Positions 25,975 to 38,114 of a stretch of 64,000 nt of DNA are shown in pieces; position 1 is the first letter of the stretch; the number at the start of each line of letters is the position of its first letter. Made by a program: the position numbers and the translations under genes. This DNA is from DASUPK01 sp963815045 (GTDB lineage Bacteria; Actinomycetota; Thermoleophilia; Solirubrobacterales; 70-9), in contig CAWFET010000004.1 of assembly GCA_963815045.1 (NCBI GenBank), forward strand, positions 62,001 to 126,000, written 5' to 3'. The notes beneath the pieces were generated by a model. It did no database searches, had not been told where the DNA came from, and saw only the letters and a list, made by a program, of their open reading frames with translations.

Positions 25975-26868
25975 TCAGGCGCGGTCCTTCGAGGCGCTGG
26001 CCAGGTAGGTAGCGGACATGTCCTTCTCGCCGTGCGCCTCTGCGGCCTCCTCGAGCTGTGCGCGGATCGCAGTCAGCATCGGCAGCTCGAGGTCGTGCCG
26101 CTCCATCGCCTCGAGCACGAGCCGGGCGTCCTTCGCCGCGAGCTCGAGCTTGAATGCCGGCTCGAAGCTGCGCTCGATCATCATCCTGCCCTTCAGCTGG
26201 GCGTAGGCGTTGTCGATCGGGCCGCCCTCGATCGTCTCCAGGAACTGCGCGGGATCCACGTCGATGCCCTCGGCGAACGCGATCGTCTCGGCCAGGCCCT
26301 CGACGAGGGACAGCAGCCACGAGTTGATCACGAGCTTCATTCGCGTCCCGGTTCCGGCCTCGCCCAGCCAGACGGCCTTCTGGGAGATCGGGTCGAAGAT
26401 CGGCTCGCATCGCTCCCGCGCCTCCTCCGGCCCGGAGGCGAGCACCGTCAGCTTGCCCTGCTCGGCCGGCTGCTTGGTCCCGACCACCGGAGCGTCCACC
26501 AGGGTCAGTCCGTTCTCCTCCGCGAGCGTCGCGCAGCGCTCGGTCCCCTCGATGCCGATCGTGCTCATCTGCAGCCAGAGCGCTCCCTTCTCGGCGCCGG
26601 CCAGGACCCCGTCGGAGCCCTCCATCGCGTCGACGACCGCATCGGCGTCACTGAGGATGGTGAGCAGGACCGATGCGCCGGTCGCTGCCTCGGCGGCCGT
26701 GTCGAGGACCTCGACTCCGTCGTCGGCGAGGGACTCGGCCTTCTCGCGCGAGCGGTTCCAGGCCCGCACCTCGATGCCCGCCCCGGCGATGTTGCGGGCC
26801 ATCGGCAGCCCCATCGTGCCGCCGGCCCCGATGACCGCTACCGCTTCCTTTTTCGCTTCCTCAGGCAT
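25975..26868 (-). CDS. NAD(P)-dependent 3-hydroxyisobutyrate dehydrogenase-like enzyme
   Basis: The 297-residue beta-hydroxyacid dehydrogenase has the Rossmann motif GAGGTMGLPMARN, the substrate-binding signature DAPVVGTKQPAEQGKL and the catalytic Lys region GTRMKLVINSW. It should oxidise a short hydroxyacid or reduce an aldehyde/succinic semialdehyde analogue in the cytoplasm. ATG 26868 lies inside the end of the lipase gene on the same strand, overlapping it by 31 bases, so the sequence for the lipase's basic tail is read in another frame as this enzyme's first residues. An alternative start at 26901 adds 11 residues. Confidence 0.85.
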   Translation of the reverse strand: MPEEAKKEAVAVIGAGGTMGLPMARNIAGAGIEVRAWNRSREKAESLADDGVEVLDTAAEAATGASVLLTILSDADAVVDAMEGSDGVLAGAEKGALWLQMSTIGIEGTERCATLAEENGLTLVDAPVVGTKQPAEQGKLTVLASGPEEARERCEPIFDPISQKAVWLGEAGTGTRMKLVINSWLLSLVEGLAETIAFAEGIDVDPAQFLETIEGGPIDNAYAQLKGRMMIERSFEPAFKLELAAKDARLVLEAMERHDLELPMLTAIRAQLEEAAEAHGEKDMSATYLASASKDRA

Positions 26869-27941
26869 TTGCCGTGCTTCCGATGCTTCCCCTTCGTGCA
26901 TTTCTTAGGCATCGATTTCGCGCTCGCCGGTTCGGTCCCCCCGGCGGGACAGCTCGCGGTCACATAGCAAGCGAGGGGTGGCTCGGCCGGGACGTGTGGG
27001 TACGTGGCCAGCGTCGTCGACACGACGGCCGCCGCCGAGGCGAAGTCCGTGGCGAACGTCACCGGGTTCACACCCGGCATGAAGGGCTGGGTGCAGACGC
27101 TGGAGGGGATGCGCGATGGATCGGCCGGTCCCGGATGGTCCATGGCGTCGATGGCCAGGGCGTAGGCCACCGGATCGGCCGTCCCGACGAGCAGGTGCTC
27201 GCTCGTGTCCAGCGGGCAGATCTCCTGGACCGCGACGTTGGCGATCTCGCCGCCGCCTCCGTGCAGGGACGAGCTCCCCGACGAGTCGAGGTTCGGGACG
27301 ACCACCTCGTCGAGGTGCGTGTAGACCGCCGTGTAGGAGATCCCCGGGAAGGTCTCCTGCCGCGAGTTGAGGGCCTTGATGAAGTCGGCGCTGTCGCGCT
27401 GCTGCCAGATCGCCGGTGCGCAGCCGGCGGCGCAGATCACGTCCGCGTCGACGGTGCCGTGGTTGGAGGGCGCGAGGCCGATCTGGTCGTCCACCATCGC
27501 GCGGGTGTCGGGCCAGAAGCGGAGGGCCCAGCGCGGGACCATGCCGCCCTGGCTGTGGCCGACGACGGCGATCTTCCTGCCCGCCCGCGAGTAGAGCGTC
27601 CGAATCGCGTTCACGACGTACTCCCCGGCGACCTGGATGTCGTCCATCGAGTTCCCCGGGAGCTCGACCGAGCACCACGGAATGCCGAGTCTGTCGAGGG
27701 CAGGCTCCCAGTTCCAGGAGAAGTCGGCATGCGGGTTGACCGTCGTCCCGGGCACGAGCAGAACGGGCTCGTGCGTGCCGCTCGCGGGGTTGCCCGCGCA
27801 GGCGAGGCTCGCGTCGAGCTTGTCCTGCGGGACCGTCAGGGGCGGGCCCGGCTGATCGACCGGCGCGTAGTCGACCGCCTGGGCCGAGGCGGGCACGACC
27901 AGGGCCAGGGCCGCCGCCGCGATCGCCAGGCCGGTCCTCAC
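26838..27941 (-). CDS. Secreted lipase, CalB-like, with basic C-terminal tail
   Basis: The 367-residue exported lipase starts at GTG 27941, overlapping the TGA of the preceding paralogue (GTGA). A signal peptide ending ASAQA is followed by LLVPGTTVNP, the nucleophile elbow GHSQGGMVPRWAL, and a His near the end of the fold in TSEHLLVG. Paired cysteines suggest disulfides. After the domain end (EPPLACYVTASC) comes a basic tail with two Cys: CTKGKHRKHGKC then LRKRKRKR. It should hydrolyse esters or triglycerides outside the cell. Confidence 0.87.
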   Translation of the reverse strand: MRTGLAIAAAALALVVPASAQAVDYAPVDQPGPPLTVPQDKLDASLACAGNPASGTHEPVLLVPGTTVNPHADFSWNWEPALDRLGIPWCSVELPGNSMDDIQVAGEYVVNAIRTLYSRAGRKIAVVGHSQGGMVPRWALRFWPDTRAMVDDQIGLAPSNHGTVDADVICAAGCAPAIWQQRDSADFIKALNSRQETFPGISYTAVYTHLDEVVVPNLDSSGSSSLHGGGGEIANVAVQEICPLDTSEHLLVGTADPVAYALAIDAMDHPGPADPSRIPSSVCTQPFMPGVNPVTFATDFASAAAVVSTTLATYPHVPAEPPLACYVTASCPAGGTEPASAKSMPKKCTKGKHRKHGKCLRKRKRKR

Positions 27942-29092
27942 CGGTGCTTGTGCCTCTTGCGGCAGTGCCGCCGCTTGCTCTCGGAGGCGCGATGGCCGCG
28001 CTTCCGCCTGCGCTTGCACTTGGCCCGCTTCGAGCTCGTGGTCGCGGGCTTGGTGCCTCCGGCTGAGCAGTCCGTCGTCACGTAACAGGCGAGGGGCGGC
28101 TCGGCCCTCACGGCGGGGGCCGTCGCGGTGTTCGTCGCCAGGTCGAGCGCGGCCGCGGACAGGTCGGTCAGATAGGTCGCCGGGTTGATCCCGGGCATGA
28201 GCGCCAGCGGCGTGCAGATGCCGCTGTCGCCGGCTGCGGCCCGCGCGGGATCGGCGGGGCCGGGATGCTGGAGCGCATCCACGGCGAGGTCGTAGGCGAC
28301 CAGGTCCTGGGTCCCGATCGCCAGGTGCTCGGAGGGATCGGCGGGACAGAGGTCCTGGATCGCGACGTTGGTGATCGATCCGTCGCCCGTATGCAGGGAC
28401 GAGCTGCCGGTGTCGTCGGAGTTCGGGGTGACGATCTCGTCGAAGTGGGTGTAGATCTCGGTGTACGAGATCCCGGCGAAGGTCTCCTGGTAGGAGTTGA
28501 GCGCCTTGATGAACTCGGAGCGGTCAGACTGCTGCCAGTCCGCCGCCGCGCACGAGATCGAGCAGAGCAGCTCTGCGCCGGTGGTCCCGTGGTTGCTCGG
28601 CGCGAACCCGATCTGATCGTCGACCATCGACCGGGTGTCGGGCCAGAAGCGCAGCGCCCAGCGCGGCAGCATGCCGCCCTGGCTGTGGCCGATGATCGAG
28701 ATCCGCCGGCCGGCGCGCTGGTGGAGCGTCCGGATGCCGTTGACGACGTACTCGCCGGCCACCTGGACGTCGCCGAGCGCGTTGTCCGGGAGAGTCACCG
28801 CGCACCAGGCGATGCCGAGATTGGTGAGCGCGGGCTCCCAGTTCCAGGAGAAGTTGTGCTGGGGATTGCTCCCCGTACCCGGTACGAGCAGGACGGGCGC
28901 GGACCCGGCGGCCGGGTCCCCGGAGCACTGAAGGCTGGCGTCGAGCCTGTCCTGCGGCACGCTCAGGGCCGGGCCGGGCTGGTCCACGGGGGCATAGGTG
29001 ACCGCTCCGGCGCCTGCCGGAGCCAGGAGCACGATCGCCGCGCTCGTCGCGATCGCCGCCGCGATCCCTCTGCCGAGGACCCCTCCTCTCAC
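27938..29092 (-). CDS. Secreted lipase, CalB-like, with basic C-terminal tail (paralogue)
   Basis: This 384-residue protein is a close paralogue of the next gene. It has a signal peptide ending AGAGA, then VTYAPVDQPGPALSVPQDRL, LLVPGTGSNP, the elbow GHSQGGMLPRWAL and PSEHLAIG. The tail is again basic with a Cys pair 17 residues apart (KCKRRRKRG to RRHCRKRHKHR). GTG 29092 is chosen because the longer reading to 29131 begins inside a strong hairpin; this choice is uncertain. It is coupled to the second lipase by a GTGA overlap, indicating tandem duplication. Confidence 0.85.
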   Translation of the reverse strand: MRGGVLGRGIAAAIATSAAIVLLAPAGAGAVTYAPVDQPGPALSVPQDRLDASLQCSGDPAAGSAPVLLVPGTGSNPQHNFSWNWEPALTNLGIAWCAVTLPDNALGDVQVAGEYVVNGIRTLHQRAGRRISIIGHSQGGMLPRWALRFWPDTRSMVDDQIGFAPSNHGTTGAELLCSISCAAADWQQSDRSEFIKALNSYQETFAGISYTEIYTHFDEIVTPNSDDTGSSSLHTGDGSITNVAIQDLCPADPSEHLAIGTQDLVAYDLAVDALQHPGPADPARAAAGDSGICTPLALMPGINPATYLTDLSAAALDLATNTATAPAVRAEPPLACYVTTDCSAGGTKPATTSSKRAKCKRRRKRGHRASESKRRHCRKRHKHR

Positions 29093-29121
29093 CCGAACGA
29101 ATCTACCAACTAGCGGGTAAC

Positions 29122-29150
29122 GACGAGACACCTCCCCGCAGGCGTCTCGT

Positions 29151-29151
<1 letters not shown>
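29122..29151 (-). terminator. Hairpin between the HhH gene and the lipase genes
   Basis: GACGAGAC pairs with GTCTCGTC as a perfect 8-bp stem, with CCT/AGG able to extend it inward. It begins at the stop codon of the HhH-protein gene and probably ends or attenuates that transcript. Confidence 0.55.
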
Positions 29152-32159
<3,008 letters not shown>

Positions 32160-32215
32160 CGGCCTTTGCCCTGCGCGCGGGCGCGTTCTTGCCTACTGAT
32201 CGACCGCCGCGATGC

Positions 32216-32701
32216 CTAACTCAAGCGCTGCTTGAAGTCCCTCTCCACCTCACGGCGCAGATCGCGATCTGCGATCTCCCGCCGGCGATCTCGGCCCTCC
32301 TTTCCCTTGGCCAAAGCGAGCTCGACCTTCGCCTTCGACCCCTTGAAATAGATCCTGATGGGGACCAGTGTGAGCCCGCGCTCCGCGGTCTTGCCGATCA
32401 GCCGCTCGATCTCGCGGCGGTGGAGGAGCAGCTTTCGCGGCCGGTCCGGCTCGTGGTTCCGGTCGGCGGCGGGAAGGTACGGAGGGATGTGCGCCCCGCG
32501 CAGCCAGACCTCGCCGTCGTTGACCACGGCGTACGCCTCATTGAGCTGCGCCTTGCCATCGCGCAGCGACTTGACCTCGCTGCCGCGCAGCTCGATGCCG
32601 GCCTCCATCCTCTCCAGCACCTGGAACTTGTGCCGGGCGCGGCGGTTGGTGGCGACGTCCCCGCTGACGGGGTCTCTGGGACCTTTGCCCTTCTTGGCCA
32701 T
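32216..32701 (-). CDS. smpB: SsrA-binding protein
   Basis: The 161-residue SmpB has all family landmarks: NRRARHKFQVLERMEAGIELRGSEVKSLR, the conserved NDGEVWLRGAHI and KLLLHRREI, and the basic C-terminal tail KGKEGRDRRREI that mimics the codon-anticodon helix in the decoding centre. It binds the tmRNA encoded 6 kb away on the same strand and delivers it to stalled ribosomes. ATG 32701 overlaps the TGA of rnr by one base; a GTG one codon earlier overlaps it as GTGA. Confidence 0.96.
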   Translation of the reverse strand: MAKKGKGPRDPVSGDVATNRRARHKFQVLERMEAGIELRGSEVKSLRDGKAQLNEAYAVVNDGEVWLRGAHIPPYLPAADRNHEPDRPRKLLLHRREIERLIGKTAERGLTLVPIRIYFKGSKAKVELALAKGKEGRDRRREIADRDLRREVERDFKQRLS

Positions 32702-34416
32702 CACTCGGAGGGAAGCAGGTCGACCCGCCCGCGCGGAGCGTCGACGCGATCCACGGTCACCGTCGCCGGGTCGCCCATCCTGATCGCCTTCCCGCCGCGT
32801 GCCCCGGTCAGCATCGTCTCACTGCGGTCCAGCTCGTAGCGCTCGCGCCCGCCGATCCGCCGAGCCGGCAGGAAGCCCTCGTAGACGTCGGCCAGGGCAC
32901 CTCCGAAGCGAACGAACGCCCCGGCACCCACGACCCCTGAGACCTCTCCCTCGAACCTCGTATCGGGTCCGCGCTCGAAGAGCTCCCGCTGAAGCAGGAA
33001 GGACGCGCACGCCGAGTCGGCATCGCGCTCGACCCGGGTCGCGTCGCGCTCACGTTCCGAGCAATGGGCGCCGACCTCCGCCAGCCGCTCGGCTCGGGGG
33101 GCCTCCTCCCCGGCCCCGATCGCCGAGAGCAGCGCTCGATGGGCGATCAGGTCCGGGTAGCGACGGATCGGCGAGGTGAAGTGCGCGTACGCGGAGCTGC
33201 CCAGGCCGGCGTGGCCCAGGTTGCGGTCGGTGTAGTGAGCGGGCTTCAGCGAGCGGAGCACGAGCGATGTATACGCCTCGCGGCCGTGGCCGCGGCGCTC
33301 GGACTCACGGGCCACGAGGCGGCTGGCCTCGCCGGCGAGGTCGCCGGCCTGCTGTGGCGAGATCTGGTCGGGAAGCGGGGGCGTGGGGATGTCGAGGGCG
33401 GCGAGCTGCTCGATCATCCACTTGATCCGCTCCGGGTCCGGCCGCTCGTGCACTCGATAGAGAGTCGGGATGCGACGCCGCTCGAGCAGCTCGGCGACCT
33501 GCTCGTTGGTGAGGATCATCAGGTGCTCGATCAGCTGGTGCGCCTCGGTCTGCGGAACCGAATGAGCGCCCACCACCTGGCCGTCCTCGAAACGGAACTC
33601 CGGCTCGAAGCTCTCCACCTCGAGCGAGGAGCGAGGCCGGCGCCCAGCGAGCGCCGCTGCCGCATCCCTGGCGAGGGACAGCGACGACGCGATGGACTCC
33701 GGTGGTCGGGCACGGCCCGCGAAGATCTCGTCGAGCTGGTCGTAGTCGAGCCGCGCGTCCGAGCGGATCAGGGTGCGGTAGAAGCTCGCCGAGAGCGGCT
33801 CGCCGGACTCCGACAGCTCGATCTCGGAGGTCACGGCCAGCCGATCGCGATCCGGAGCGAGGCTGCACGCGTCGCTCGAGAGCGCGTGCGGAAGCATCGG
33901 CGCGACGATCCCGGGCACGTAGGTGGAGTTCGCCCGCCGGTGCGCCTCCTTCTCGAGCGCGTCGCCGGGCCGGACGTGTGCGGCGACGTCCGCGATGTGA
34001 ATCCACAGCCGCACGCCCCGATCGGTCCGCTCGGCCGAGACCGCGTCGTCGAAGTCGTGTGCGCTGGCCGGGTCGACGGTGAAGGTGGCGAGGTCCCGGA
34101 GGTCCCGCCTGTCTTCGTCGAGCGCCGTCGCGCGCTCGGTGGCCTCGCGCGCCTCCTCCTCTATCCGCCTGGAGAAGCCGGTGCGGACCTCGCGGTCCTC
34201 GAGCATCGCCGCGATCACGTCCGCCGCGCGCCCCGGATCGCCGAGCTCCCGGACGACCTTCGCGCGGCCTCGGCCCTGCCCGAGGTCGACGAGGGCCATG
34301 CGGCCGGGGGTCGCCGCGCGGCGCCCGCCGCCGATCTCGACTCGCCCACCACGCTCGAAGAGGAGATCTCCGGCGAGGAACCGGCCGCGCTTCTCGACGA
34401 GGACTACGCGCCTCAG
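32701..34416 (-). CDS. rnr: Ribonuclease R family exoribonuclease
   Basis: An RNB-domain 3'-5' exoribonuclease of about 571 residues. The catalytic Asp cluster is VDPASAHDFDDAV, the RNB core continues through SSAYAHFTSPIRRYPDL, and an S1 domain ends the protein (FEGEVSGVVGAGAFVRFGG). The N-terminal winged helix of E. coli RNase R is missing. The first conventional start is ATG 34299, but the frame upstream encodes a cold-shock strand (VVLVEKRGRFLAGDLLFER, then GRVEIGGGRRA), so the real start is probably CTG 34416, overlapping the ctpA stop. It degrades tmRNA-tagged and structured mRNAs, which fits the adjacent smpB. Confidence 0.9.
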   Translation of the reverse strand: MRRVVLVEKRGRFLAGDLLFERGGRVEIGGGRRAATPGRMALVDLGQGRGRAKVVRELGDPGRAADVIAAMLEDREVRTGFSRRIEEEAREATERATALDEDRRDLRDLATFTVDPASAHDFDDAVSAERTDRGVRLWIHIADVAAHVRPGDALEKEAHRRANSTYVPGIVAPMLPHALSSDACSLAPDRDRLAVTSEIELSESGEPLSASFYRTLIRSDARLDYDQLDEIFAGRARPPESIASSLSLARDAAAALAGRRPRSSLEVESFEPEFRFEDGQVVGAHSVPQTEAHQLIEHLMILTNEQVAELLERRRIPTLYRVHERPDPERIKWMIEQLAALDIPTPPLPDQISPQQAGDLAGEASRLVARESERRGHGREAYTSLVLRSLKPAHYTDRNLGHAGLGSSAYAHFTSPIRRYPDLIAHRALLSAIGAGEEAPRAERLAEVGAHCSERERDATRVERDADSACASFLLQRELFERGPDTRFEGEVSGVVGAGAFVRFGGALADVYEGFLPARRIGGRERYELDRSETMLTGARGGKAIRMGDPATVTVDRVDAPRGRVDLLPSE

Positions 34417-35588
34417 GGTTGACCCTGGAGCTGCGGGGCCAGCGTCTGGAGCGCCTGGTTCAGGCCCTCGTCCGGCTTCGTGGAGGGGTTGTCCTTCGCC
34501 TTCACCTGCGGGGGGATCCCGACGTCGTTGATCGATGTCCCATTTCGGGTCAGATACTGACCGACGGTCAGATCGAGTGCCCCGCCGTTGTTGAGGGGGA
34601 TCACCTCCTGGAAGGTGCCCTTCCCAAAGGAGGTGGTTCCGACGACCTTCGCGATTCCGGCCTGCTCCAGCGCGGCCGTGACGATCTCGGATGCGGAGGC
34701 CGTGTCTCCGTTGATCAGAACGACCATCGGATGCCTGGGAAGCGCGTCGCCGGCTGCGTCGAAGGCCCGGGTGTTCTGGGTGCGCCCGTGGGTCGACACG
34801 ATCACGCCGTTCGGGACGAAGATGCTCGAGACGAGGACCGCCTCGGTGAGCAGCCCTCCGCCGTTGCCGCGCAGATCGAGGATGAGGCCCTGCGCGCCCT
34901 GCGCATAGAGGCGCTCCACCTCCTTGCGTAGCTCGGCGTGAGCCCCGGGGAAGAACCCGGCGAGGCGCACGTAGCCGATCTTCTTGCCCCGCACCGTCTC
35001 GATGCGCCCGGTGACCTGGGGAATCTCGACCTGGCGGCGGGTCAGCGTGACGTCACGCGAGCCACCGTCGCGCCCGGCGACCGTGAGGGTCACCTTCGTG
35101 CCCGCCGGCCCGCGGATCTCGCTGGTGACCGCGTTCGCGTCCTTACCGGCGATCGAATGGCCGTTGACTCCCGTGATCACCTCGCCGGGCTTGATGCCGG
35201 CCTCCCGCGCGGGGGTGCGCTTGTAGACGGTCGCGACGCGGAGGCCCTGTGGCACCTCGTTCACCGCGATGCCGACGCCGGAGAGGCTCGAGCCCTGCTG
35301 GAAGCGGTCGTACTCGCTCTTCGTGAAGTAATGGGAGAAGCGGTCGTTGTAGCGCTGCTTGATGTGGGCGATGATCGAGGCGATCGAGGCGTTCTCGAGG
35401 TCGTTGTTGTCGACCGTGTGGAAGTAGTCGTCGTGGATGACGTCGATCGCCTGCGCGGTCGCGTCCTGGCTCTTGTTGCCGAAGACGTCGTTGACCGCGT
35501 TGCGGATCGCATCCACCTGCCCGCCGGCGATGATCCCGACGACGAAGGCGACGACCACCAGCGCCGCGACGACGAATCTGCGGCTCAA
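34413..35588 (-). CDS. C-terminal processing (S41) peptidase
   Basis: The 391-residue protease starts at TTG 35588, overlapping the ftsX stop (TTGA). A membrane anchor (FVVAALVVVAFVVGIIAGG) is followed by an extracytoplasmic domain with a PDZ module at about residues 100-180 (GVGIAVNEVPQGLRVATVYKR, AGIKPGEVITGVNG) and the S41 core with nucleophile Ser in NGDTASASEIV and Lys in TSFGKGTFQ. It cleaves exported proteins near their C-termini. Placement after ftsEX suggests a role in wall hydrolase turnover, as seen for CtpA-like proteases elsewhere; this is inference. Confidence 0.92.
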   Translation of the reverse strand: MSRRFVVAALVVVAFVVGIIAGGQVDAIRNAVNDVFGNKSQDATAQAIDVIHDDYFHTVDNNDLENASIASIIAHIKQRYNDRFSHYFTKSEYDRFQQGSSLSGVGIAVNEVPQGLRVATVYKRTPAREAGIKPGEVITGVNGHSIAGKDANAVTSEIRGPAGTKVTLTVAGRDGGSRDVTLTRRQVEIPQVTGRIETVRGKKIGYVRLAGFFPGAHAELRKEVERLYAQGAQGLILDLRGNGGGLLTEAVLVSSIFVPNGVIVSTHGRTQNTRAFDAAGDALPRHPMVVLINGDTASASEIVTAALEQAGIAKVVGTTSFGKGTFQEVIPLNNGGALDLTVGQYLTRNGTSINDVGIPPQVKAKDNPSTKPDEGLNQALQTLAPQLQGQP

Positions 35589-36547
35589 ATCCGGAGGAAG
35601 CGACGCAGCGTCAGGCCGCTGCCCATCGCGGAGATGGCCATCGCTCCGCACACGAGGACGAGTGCGAGCGGAACGAAGCCCATTGTGTGCCCCGAAGAGA
35701 TCCAGTGGAAGCTGTTCTTGAGCGGGTCGAGGACCACGACCTTGCCGAGCAGGAGCAGGCCGATCGCGGCCGCCGCTCCGATCAGGCCACAGACCAGCCC
35801 CTCGACCATGAACGGCCACCGAATGAACCAGTTGGTGGCGCCGACCAGGCGCATGACCTCGACCTCCCGGCGGCGGGCGTAGATGGAGAGGCGGATGGTG
35901 TTGGCGACCAGCAAGAGGGAGGCGAATGCAAGCAGGATCGAGACGACGAGAAGTCCGATCCGGATCGCGGAACTGACCGTCGAGATGGTGTTCGCGTCGT
36001 CACGGGACTCGCCGATGTCGCTGATCAGTGGATTGATCGGCGAGGGATGACCGCTTGCGCCAGGCGGCGTGATCGCCGAGCGCACAGCGGGCAGGTTCGA
36101 CAGGTCGTCCGGCGTCACGTTGAAGGAGGCGGGCAGCGGGTTTCGATGGCCCGGCAGCTGCGCGGTGATGTCCGCGCGGCCCTCGGAGTCGAAGCGCGCG
36201 CTGAGGATCTGCTTGGCGCGATCCTTGGAGACGAACTCGACCGACTTGACGTGAGGGATGGCCTGGAGCTTCGCCTGCAGGGTGTTGATCTGGTCCGTCG
36301 GGGCCTGCTGGCCGATGCTTCCGGCCGGAAGCGGGTTACCAGACGCGTCGACGTCGCTCAGAAAAACTCGCAGGCCGACCTGGCTGCGGACGTCGTTGTT
36401 CTTGCCGTTGGTCGCCTGCAGGATCGGGATGAGAACGCCGGCCAGCAGCACGGTGATGCACACCGTGACGATCGAAGCCAGGCCGGGAGCGGCGCTGCGA
36501 CGCAGCGCCCTGATCCCCTCGCGGATGAAGAAGAAGACTCGCCCCAT
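35585..36547 (-). CDS. ftsX: Cell-division membrane protein FtsX
   Basis: The 320-residue protein has an N-terminal helix after FFIREGIRALRRS, a large extracytoplasmic loop (about residues 45-190), and three further helices, with the FtsX/MacB fold region ILLAFASLLLVANTIRLSIYARRREVEVMRLVGATNWFIRWPFM. With FtsE it forms a complex that activates peptidoglycan hydrolases at the septum. It starts nine bases after ftsE and its stop overlaps ctpA. Confidence 0.94.
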   Translation of the reverse strand: MGRVFFFIREGIRALRRSAAPGLASIVTVCITVLLAGVLIPILQATNGKNNDVRSQVGLRVFLSDVDASGNPLPAGSIGQQAPTDQINTLQAKLQAIPHVKSVEFVSKDRAKQILSARFDSEGRADITAQLPGHRNPLPASFNVTPDDLSNLPAVRSAITPPGASGHPSPINPLISDIGESRDDANTISTVSSAIRIGLLVVSILLAFASLLLVANTIRLSIYARRREVEVMRLVGATNWFIRWPFMVEGLVCGLIGAAAAIGLLLLGKVVVLDPLKNSFHWISSGHTMGFVPLALVLVCGAMAISAMGSGLTLRRFLRI

Positions 36548-36556
36548 GGGTGCCGC

Positions 36557-37405
36557 CTAGTAGCTCGGCCTCTCGTCGTCGACGCCCATCTCGTCGCGCA
36601 GTCGCGCCGCGAACTCGCGGGTCGACTCATCGTCGGGGCTGTACATGCCCGCGGCCTGGTCCCGCACGACTCGTCCGGAATCGAGCGCGATCACGCGGCG
36701 GCGCATCTTGTCCACCATCTCGCTGTCGTGGGTCACCACGACGACCGTCGTGCCGGTCCGATTGATCCGGTAGAGCACCTGCATGATCCCGATCGAGGTG
36801 TTGGGGTCGAGGTTTCCGGTCGGCTCGTCGGCCAGGAGCAGGGGGGGATGGTTGACGAAGGCGCGCGCCACGGAGAGGCGCTGCTGCTCGCCACCGGAGA
36901 GCTGGTCGGGGAAGTTCTTGACCTTGTCGGCGAGGCCGACGAGCCGAAGCGCATCTGGCACCTTGCGGCGAATCTCCGAGCGCGACGTGCCGATCACCTG
37001 CAGCGCGTAGGCGACGTTGTCGTAGACGTTGCGGCTCGGCAGAAGCTTGTAGTCCTGGAAGACGGTGCCGATCCGGCGACGGAGCTGCGGGACCTTCTTG
37101 TCGGAGAGCGAGCCGACGTCACGGCCGGCGATCAGGACCTCGCCCTCGGTGGGCTCGAGCTCGCGGATCAAAGTCTTGATCAGTGTGGTCTTGCCGCAGC
37201 CGGTCGGCCCGACGAGGAAGACGAACTCCCCGCGGTCCACGCGCAGGCTGACCCGCTCGAGGGCGACGTGGCCACCCGGATAGACCTTGGTGACATTGCG
37301 CATCTCGACGATCGGCGGGCGACCCCGCTGCTCGGTCAGATGCTCAGGGCGACGCTGCGCCTTGGGGCGCGCGCGAAGAAGGTCTGAAGTCTGTCGTCTT
37401 GCCAT
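36557..37405 (-). CDS. ftsE: Cell-division ATP-binding protein FtsE
   Basis: The 282-residue ATPase has Walker A GPTGCGKTT, signature LSGGEQQRLS, Walker B LLLADEPTGNLD and the H-loop VTHDSE. It carries about 35 extra residues before the usual start (EMRNVTKVYPGGHVALERVS) and about 30 after the core (STREFAARLRDEMGVDDERPSY), so the start at 37405 is less certain than the ATG at 37303. It drives FtsX. In many actinobacteria prfB precedes ftsE; here prfB lies 17 kb away. Confidence 0.93.
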   Translation of the reverse strand: MARRQTSDLLRARPKAQRRPEHLTEQRGRPPIVEMRNVTKVYPGGHVALERVSLRVDRGEFVFLVGPTGCGKTTLIKTLIRELEPTEGEVLIAGRDVGSLSDKKVPQLRRRIGTVFQDYKLLPSRNVYDNVAYALQVIGTSRSEIRRKVPDALRLVGLADKVKNFPDQLSGGEQQRLSVARAFVNHPPLLLADEPTGNLDPNTSIGIMQVLYRINRTGTTVVVVTHDSEMVDKMRRRVIALDSGRVVRDQAAGMYSPDDESTREFAARLRDEMGVDDERPSY

Positions 37406-37557
37406 GGAGAGTGATGCCGTGGGAGATTCCTGCGAGTCGCCCCGCCGAGCCGCCCACCGCGATCCACAGAGTAGGGATCGCCCTAAAGGGGATCGCAAGT
37501 TCTCGTTCGCCTGCAACACGTCTCGCCCCGGTTAGTCGCGGGGCCGGTGAGGTCGAT

Positions 37558-37600
37558 GGGGTCAGCGTTGTGGAGAGCTCGCTCCACACCCCCTGACCCC
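37558..37600. other. Compound hairpin, possible structured RNA
   Basis: GGGGTCAG pairs with CTGACCCC and, inside it, TGTGGAG pairs with CTCCACA around the loop AGCTCG. The two stems (8 and 7 bp) are separated by a small asymmetric internal loop. The strand transcribed is unknown. Confidence 0.5.
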
Positions 37601-37647
37601 AGTCCGAGGCAACGGACGGGCTTTGATCAATGCGTGATGAAGCGGCG

Positions 37648-37678
37648 GCGGGGCCGAGTGGCGTCTTCTCGGCCCCGC
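37648..37678. terminator. 11-bp GC-rich stem-loop
   Basis: GCGGGGCCGAG and CTCGGCCCCGC are perfectly complementary around a nine-base loop. It could terminate transcripts in either direction, or form part of a structured RNA with the hairpin 48 bases upstream. Confidence 0.45.
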
Positions 37679-38114
37679 TCGCCGTTCTCTCGCACCCCGG
37701 TGGCGTCCGATGACACCGGAGGTACGTTGTCGCCCCTTCGTTCCCCCGCGGGCAGTCGCACGTCTTCACGGGTGCGCCGCACCGAGGAAGCTGGCTGAGG
37801 ATGAGGATCGAAGGGTCGCATCGGGTCGGAATCCATCTCCGCCGGCCCGCGTCGCGCCCCTAGGTCACGACTTGTTCCTGCGCATTTAGCGGGAAGACGC
37901 GCTTCGAGAATTCGACTCTGCGCCTACCCGGTTCTTCTAGAACTGCGTGAGCCGGAGTAGAATAGCTCACCTGCGGAGGAGCGACGCACGGCGTCATGGC
38001 AGCTTCATGTGCCGCCGCCCGCGACTCCAGAGAAGAGCTTGGAGGCACGTCCTGCACGGGAGTGGGATCGGGTTTCCTCGGAAATGCAAGGACGAGCAAG
38101 CCGAGGAGGACTTC

